Below, piece by piece: positions 3,067-5,986 of a DNA stretch of 5,986 bases. The DNA comes from Pseudomonadota bacterium (GTDB taxonomy: Bacteria > Pseudomonadota > Alphaproteobacteria > Rhizobiales > Beijerinckiaceae). Within the stretch, counting starts at the first letter, position 1. Every line of letters begins with the position of its first letter. The notes beneath the pieces were generated by a model that saw nothing but the letters and a program-made list of their open reading frames with translations, made no database searches and was not told the origin of the DNA. Location of the stretch: the NCBI GenBank assembly GCA_023422485.1, contig JAGTAM010000076.1, positions 1-5,986 of the forward strand, read 5' to 3'. Both the position numbers and the translations under genes were made by a program.

Positions 3067-5986
3067 TCAGTGCCCGACGGCATGGCGCGCGGCCGCCTTG
3101 CCCCGCGGCGGCGGCTTGATTCGGTACCAGCCGACATAGAGCGCGGGCAGGAACAGCAGGGTCAGTGCCGTCGCCGCCAGGATGCCGCCGATCATCGCGT
3201 AGGCCATCGGGCCCCAGAACACCTCGCGGGCAATCGGGATCAGGCCCAGGCTCGCCGCCGCCGCAGTGAGCAGGATCGGCCGCATGCGGTGCCGGGTCGC
3301 TTCCACCACCGCGTCCCAGGGCTCCATCCCTTCCGCCTCGCATTCCTCGATCTGGCTCACCAGGATCACCGCGTTGCGCACGATGATACCGATGAGCGCC
3401 AGGATGCCGAGGATCGCGACGAAGCCCATCGGCTTGTCGAACAGCAGAAGGGCCGGAACCACGCCGATCAGGCCGAGGGGCGCGACCGAGAACACCAGGA
3501 ACAGCTTCTGAAAGCTCTGGAGCTGGATCATCAGGAAGAAGGCCATGGCCAGCAGCATCACCGGCACCACGGCGGCGATCGGACCCTGGCCCTTGCCGGC
3601 CTCCTCGACCGCGCCGCCGACGGCCAGCGTGTAGCCCTCCGGCAGCGCCTTGACGTAGGCGTCGATGGCGGGCTGGAGCGCGGCGACGATCGTCGGCGGC
3701 TGGGTCGCGTCGGTGATGGTGGCGCGCACCGTCAGCGTCGGCCCCCGGTCGCGGCGCCAGACGATCGGCTGCTCCAGATCGTAGTCGATCTTGGCGAAGG
3801 CCAGGATCGGCACGACCGAACCGTTGGAAAGCGCGACCTGAAGGCTCTGGAGCGTGTCGAGCGAGGTCCGCTCGACGGCCCGCGCCCGGCCGACCACGTT
3901 CACGAGGTAGATCGAATCGCGGACCTGGGTGATCGCCTGGCCCCCGACGATGCCGTTGAGGATGCCGGCGATGTCCTGGCTGGTGACGCCGAGCTGGCGT
4001 GCCTTGTCCTGCAGGATCTCGACCCGCAGCACCTTGCCCGGCTCGTTCCAGTCGAAGGTCGGCACGGCCAGCCGCTTGTCGGTCGCCACCACGTCGGCGA
4101 GCTTGAGGGCGAGGCGGCGCACCTCCTGAACGTCGGGTCCGGAGAGGCGGTACTGGATCGGGCGGCCCACGGGGGGGCCGAGATTGAGCGGCTGCACCAG
4201 CACGTCGGTGCCGACGAAGTCGTGCCGGCCGATTTTTTGCAATCGCTCGATGACCCGGTCGCGGATCTCGAGCGACTTCGTGACGATCACGATCTGCCCG
4301 AAGAAGGCGTTGGCGAGCTGCTGGTCGAGCGGCAGGTAGAAGCGCACCGCGCCCTGTCCGACATAGGAGGACCAGCGCTCGATGTCGGGGTCGTCCTTCA
4401 GATGCGCCTCGAAGCGGTCCATCTGCGCCCGCGTCTCGGTGATGGTGGCGTTCTGCGGCAGGGTCAGATCGACGAGCACCTCGGAGCGGTCGGAGGACGG
4501 GAAGAACTGCTGCTGCACGTGACCCATCCCGACGACGGCGAGCCCCATCAGGACGACGCAGACGATCACGGTGATCCAGCGCAGCCGCATGGCGATCCGC
4601 AAGGCCGCCATGAAGGCACGGGTGAACAGCCCCTGCTTCTCGGCGTGGTGCTTCATGGTCTTGGGCAGGATCGTCACGCCGAGAAGCGGCGCGAACAGCA
4701 CCGCGACCACCCATGAGACCAGCAGCGAGGCGGCGATCACCACGAACAGCGAGTAGGTATACTCGCCCGCCGACGAGCCGTTGAAGCCGATCGGCAGGAA
4801 GCCCGCCACCGTCACCAGGGTGCCGGTGAGCATCGGGAAGGCGGTGGAGGTATAGGCGTAGGTCGCCGCCTTCTTCAGGTTGTCGCCGAGTTCGAGGCGC
4901 GCCACCATCATCTCGACGGTGATCATCGCGTCGTCGACGAGGAGACCGAGCGCGATGATGAGCGCGCCGAGCGAGATCCGCTGCAGCGTCACGCCCATGA
5001 TCTGCATGACGACGAAGACGATGGCGAGGACGAGCGGGATCGAGATCGCGACCACCAGCCCCGCGCGCAGGCCGAGGCTGACGAAGCTCACCACCAGCAC
5101 GATGACGACCGCCTCGACCAGCGCCTTGGTGAAGCCGCCGACCGCTTCCTCGACGATCTTGGGCTGGTCGGACACGAGATGGATGCCGACGCCGATGGGC
5201 AGCTTGCCCTCGATGCGGTGCATGCGCTCCTTCAGATCCTCGCCGAACTTCAGGAGGTTGGCGTTGGGGCGCATGGCGATGGCGAGCCCGATCGCCGGCT
5301 TGCCGCCGACGCGGAACAGGGCGGCCGGCGGGTCCTCGTAGCCGCGGGAGATGTCGGCCACGTCGGCGAGGCGGAAGAAGCGGTCGTTGAAGCGGAGATT
5401 CACGTTGCGCAGCGAGTCTTCCGACGTGAACTGGCCGCTGACGCGCAGGGAGACCCGCTCCGGTCCCGCCTGGACCACGCCAGAGGCGGCCACCGCGTTC
5501 TGCGATTGCAGCGCCTTGATCAGCGCCTGGATGTCGATGCCGTAGCCCGCGAGCTTGCGGGTCGAGAAGTCGAGGTAGATCGTCTCGCCCTGCACGCCCA
5601 TCAGAAGGGTCTTGCCGATATTGGGCACCTTCAGGATCTCGGTGCGCACGCCCTCGACGTAGTCGCGCAATTGCCGGTGGGTCAGGCCATCGGCGGTGAA
5701 GGCGTAGACGTTGCCGTAGACGTCGCCGAACTCGTCGTTGAAGGCCGGCCCCTGCACCCCTTGCGGGAAGGTGTGCTGGATGTCGCCGAGGCGCTTCCTC
5801 ACTTGGTAGAAGGCGGGCTGGATCTCTTCCTTCCGCGTCGTGTCGCGGAACTGCACGAACACCGTCGACTGTCCCGGCGTCGTGTAGCTGCGGACATAGT
5901 CGAGGGCGTTGATCTGCTGCAGCTCCTTCTCGATCCGGTCGGTGACCTGATCGAGGGTGTCCTTGATCGTGGCGCCGGGCCAACTC
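3067..5986 (-). CDS. RND efflux permease, HAE (AcrB-like) type, 5' end missing
   Basis: This is an inner-membrane, proton-driven drug or lipophile exporter that would work as a trimer with a periplasmic adaptor and an outer-membrane channel. The window shows 972 residues to the stop; aligning the TM4 aspartates with AcrB Asp407/Asp408 suggests that about 56 residues, including TM1, are missing and that the full length is near 1030, normal for the family. The visible part opens with SWPGATIKDTLDQVTDRIEK, the start of the first porter domain. TM2-TM6 lie at about 288-440, with the Asp pair at 351-352 in GLLVDDAMITVE. A second periplasmic half covers about 490-800 and TM8-TM12 about 803-950. The double Asp separates it from CzcA-type metal pumps, which read VDGAV here. 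In TM10, GIIVRNAVILVSQIEE carries Arg870 where AcrB has Lys940. It reminds me of the TriC/MexK branch, but I cannot verify this. The in-frame GTG at 5862 is internal, because homology continues upstream to the window edge. Confidence 0.93.
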   Translation of the reverse strand, partial: SWPGATIKDTLDQVTDRIEKELQQINALDYVRSYTTPGQSTVFVQFRDTTRKEEIQPAFYQVRKRLGDIQHTFPQGVQGPAFNDEFGDVYGNVYAFTADGLTHRQLRDYVEGVRTEILKVPNIGKTLLMGVQGETIYLDFSTRKLAGYGIDIQALIKALQSQNAVAASGVVQAGPERVSLRVSGQFTSEDSLRNVNLRFNDRFFRLADVADISRGYEDPPAALFRVGGKPAIGLAIAMRPNANLLKFGEDLKERMHRIEGKLPIGVGIHLVSDQPKIVEEAVGGFTKALVEAVVIVLVVSFVSLGLRAGLVVAISIPLVLAIVFVVMQIMGVTLQRISLGALIIALGLLVDDAMITVEMMVARLELGDNLKKAATYAYTSTAFPMLTGTLVTVAGFLPIGFNGSSAGEYTYSLFVVIAASLLVSWVVAVLFAPLLGVTILPKTMKHHAEKQGLFTRAFMAALRIAMRLRWITVIVCVVLMGLAVVGMGHVQQQFFPSSDRSEVLVDLTLPQNATITETRAQMDRFEAHLKDDPDIERWSSYVGQGAVRFYLPLDQQLANAFFGQIVIVTKSLEIRDRVIERLQKIGRHDFVGTDVLVQPLNLGPPVGRPIQYRLSGPDVQEVRRLALKLADVVATDKRLAVPTFDWNEPGKVLRVEILQDKARQLGVTSQDIAGILNGIVGGQAITQVRDSIYLVNVVGRARAVERTSLDTLQSLQVALSNGSVVPILAFAKIDYDLEQPIVWRRDRGPTLTVRATITDATQPPTIVAALQPAIDAYVKALPEGYTLAVGGAVEEAGKGQGPIAAVVPVMLLAMAFFLMIQLQSFQKLFLVFSVAPLGLIGVVPALLLFDKPMGFVAILGILALIGIIVRNAVILVSQIEECEAEGMEPWDAVVEATRHRMRPILLTAAAASLGLIPIAREVFWGPMAYAMIGGILAATALTLLFLPALYVGWYRIKPPPRGKAAARHAVGH

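Noticed and set aside
3064..4716. Plus-strand frame of about 550 residues opposite the RND gene
   Set aside because: Same kind of charged, repetitive antisense translation; the minus strand encodes an unmistakable RND permease over the whole span.
5860..5862. GTG at 5862 as the true start of the RND protein
   Set aside because: The same frame continues upstream through residues that match the first porter domain of RND pumps (WPGAT and following), so the GTG is an internal Val codon and the gene continues beyond the window.
2906..5983. Minus-strand frame of about 1025 residues overlapping the RND gene in another frame
   Set aside because: It is an Arg/Pro/Gly-rich shift of the RND frame without family motifs; the true frame carries the porter domains, the TM4 Asp pair and the membrane helices.
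3067..5986. Heavy-metal (CzcA-type) RND pump
   Set aside because: TM4 reads VDDAM with two Asp, as in drug-type pumps, rather than the VDGAV pattern of metal pumps.
1..5986. CRISPR array, tRNA, rRNA, insertion sequence or prophage remnants
   Set aside because: I saw no regularly spaced repeats, no cloverleaf-like sequence, no transposase motifs and no flanking terminal repeats anywhere in the window.

Overview
The window is GC-rich and densely coding, and every gene I can support lies on the minus strand. Codon use, the cyo gene content and the style of the intergenic DNA suggest an alphaproteobacterium. A Methylobacterium- or Bradyrhizobium-like member of the Hyphomicrobiales (Rhizobiales) is my best guess, but this is inferred from protein flavour alone and was not tested by a search.

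In transcription order (right to left) the layout is as follows. (1) 5986-3067 holds most of an RND-superfamily efflux permease of the hydrophobe/amphiphile (HAE) type; roughly the first 56 residues lie beyond the right edge. (2) 3066-2791 is a 276-bp intergenic gap with a hairpin and a perfect palindrome just after the RND stop, and a more AT-rich stretch that probably carries the promoter for the next genes. (3) 2790-1456 is a major facilitator superfamily transporter of the metabolite:H+ symporter (MHS) type. (4) 1340-198 is cyoA, subunit II of a cytochrome bo-type ubiquinol oxidase, with a lipoprotein signal, two membrane helices and no CuA site. (5) 158-1 is the start of cyoB, subunit I, cut by the left edge.

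The MFS gene, cyoA and cyoB are co-oriented with gaps of 115 and 39 bp, so they plausibly form one operon that continues leftwards, presumably into cyoC and cyoD. The oxidase takes electrons from ubiquinol and reduces oxygen while pumping protons. The transporter's cargo is unknown; its position invites the idea of a metabolite or cofactor uptake function tied to respiration. The RND gene is probably a separate unit whose periplasmic adaptor gene would lie to the right.

I did not find a clearly new system. The points most worth a second look are a Met/Cys-rich cluster near the end of the CyoA globular domain, the linkage of a divergent MFS protein to a terminal oxidase, substitutions in that protein's signature motifs, and inverted repeats in the 276-bp gap. 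The long plus-strand reading frames are antisense shadows of these genes.
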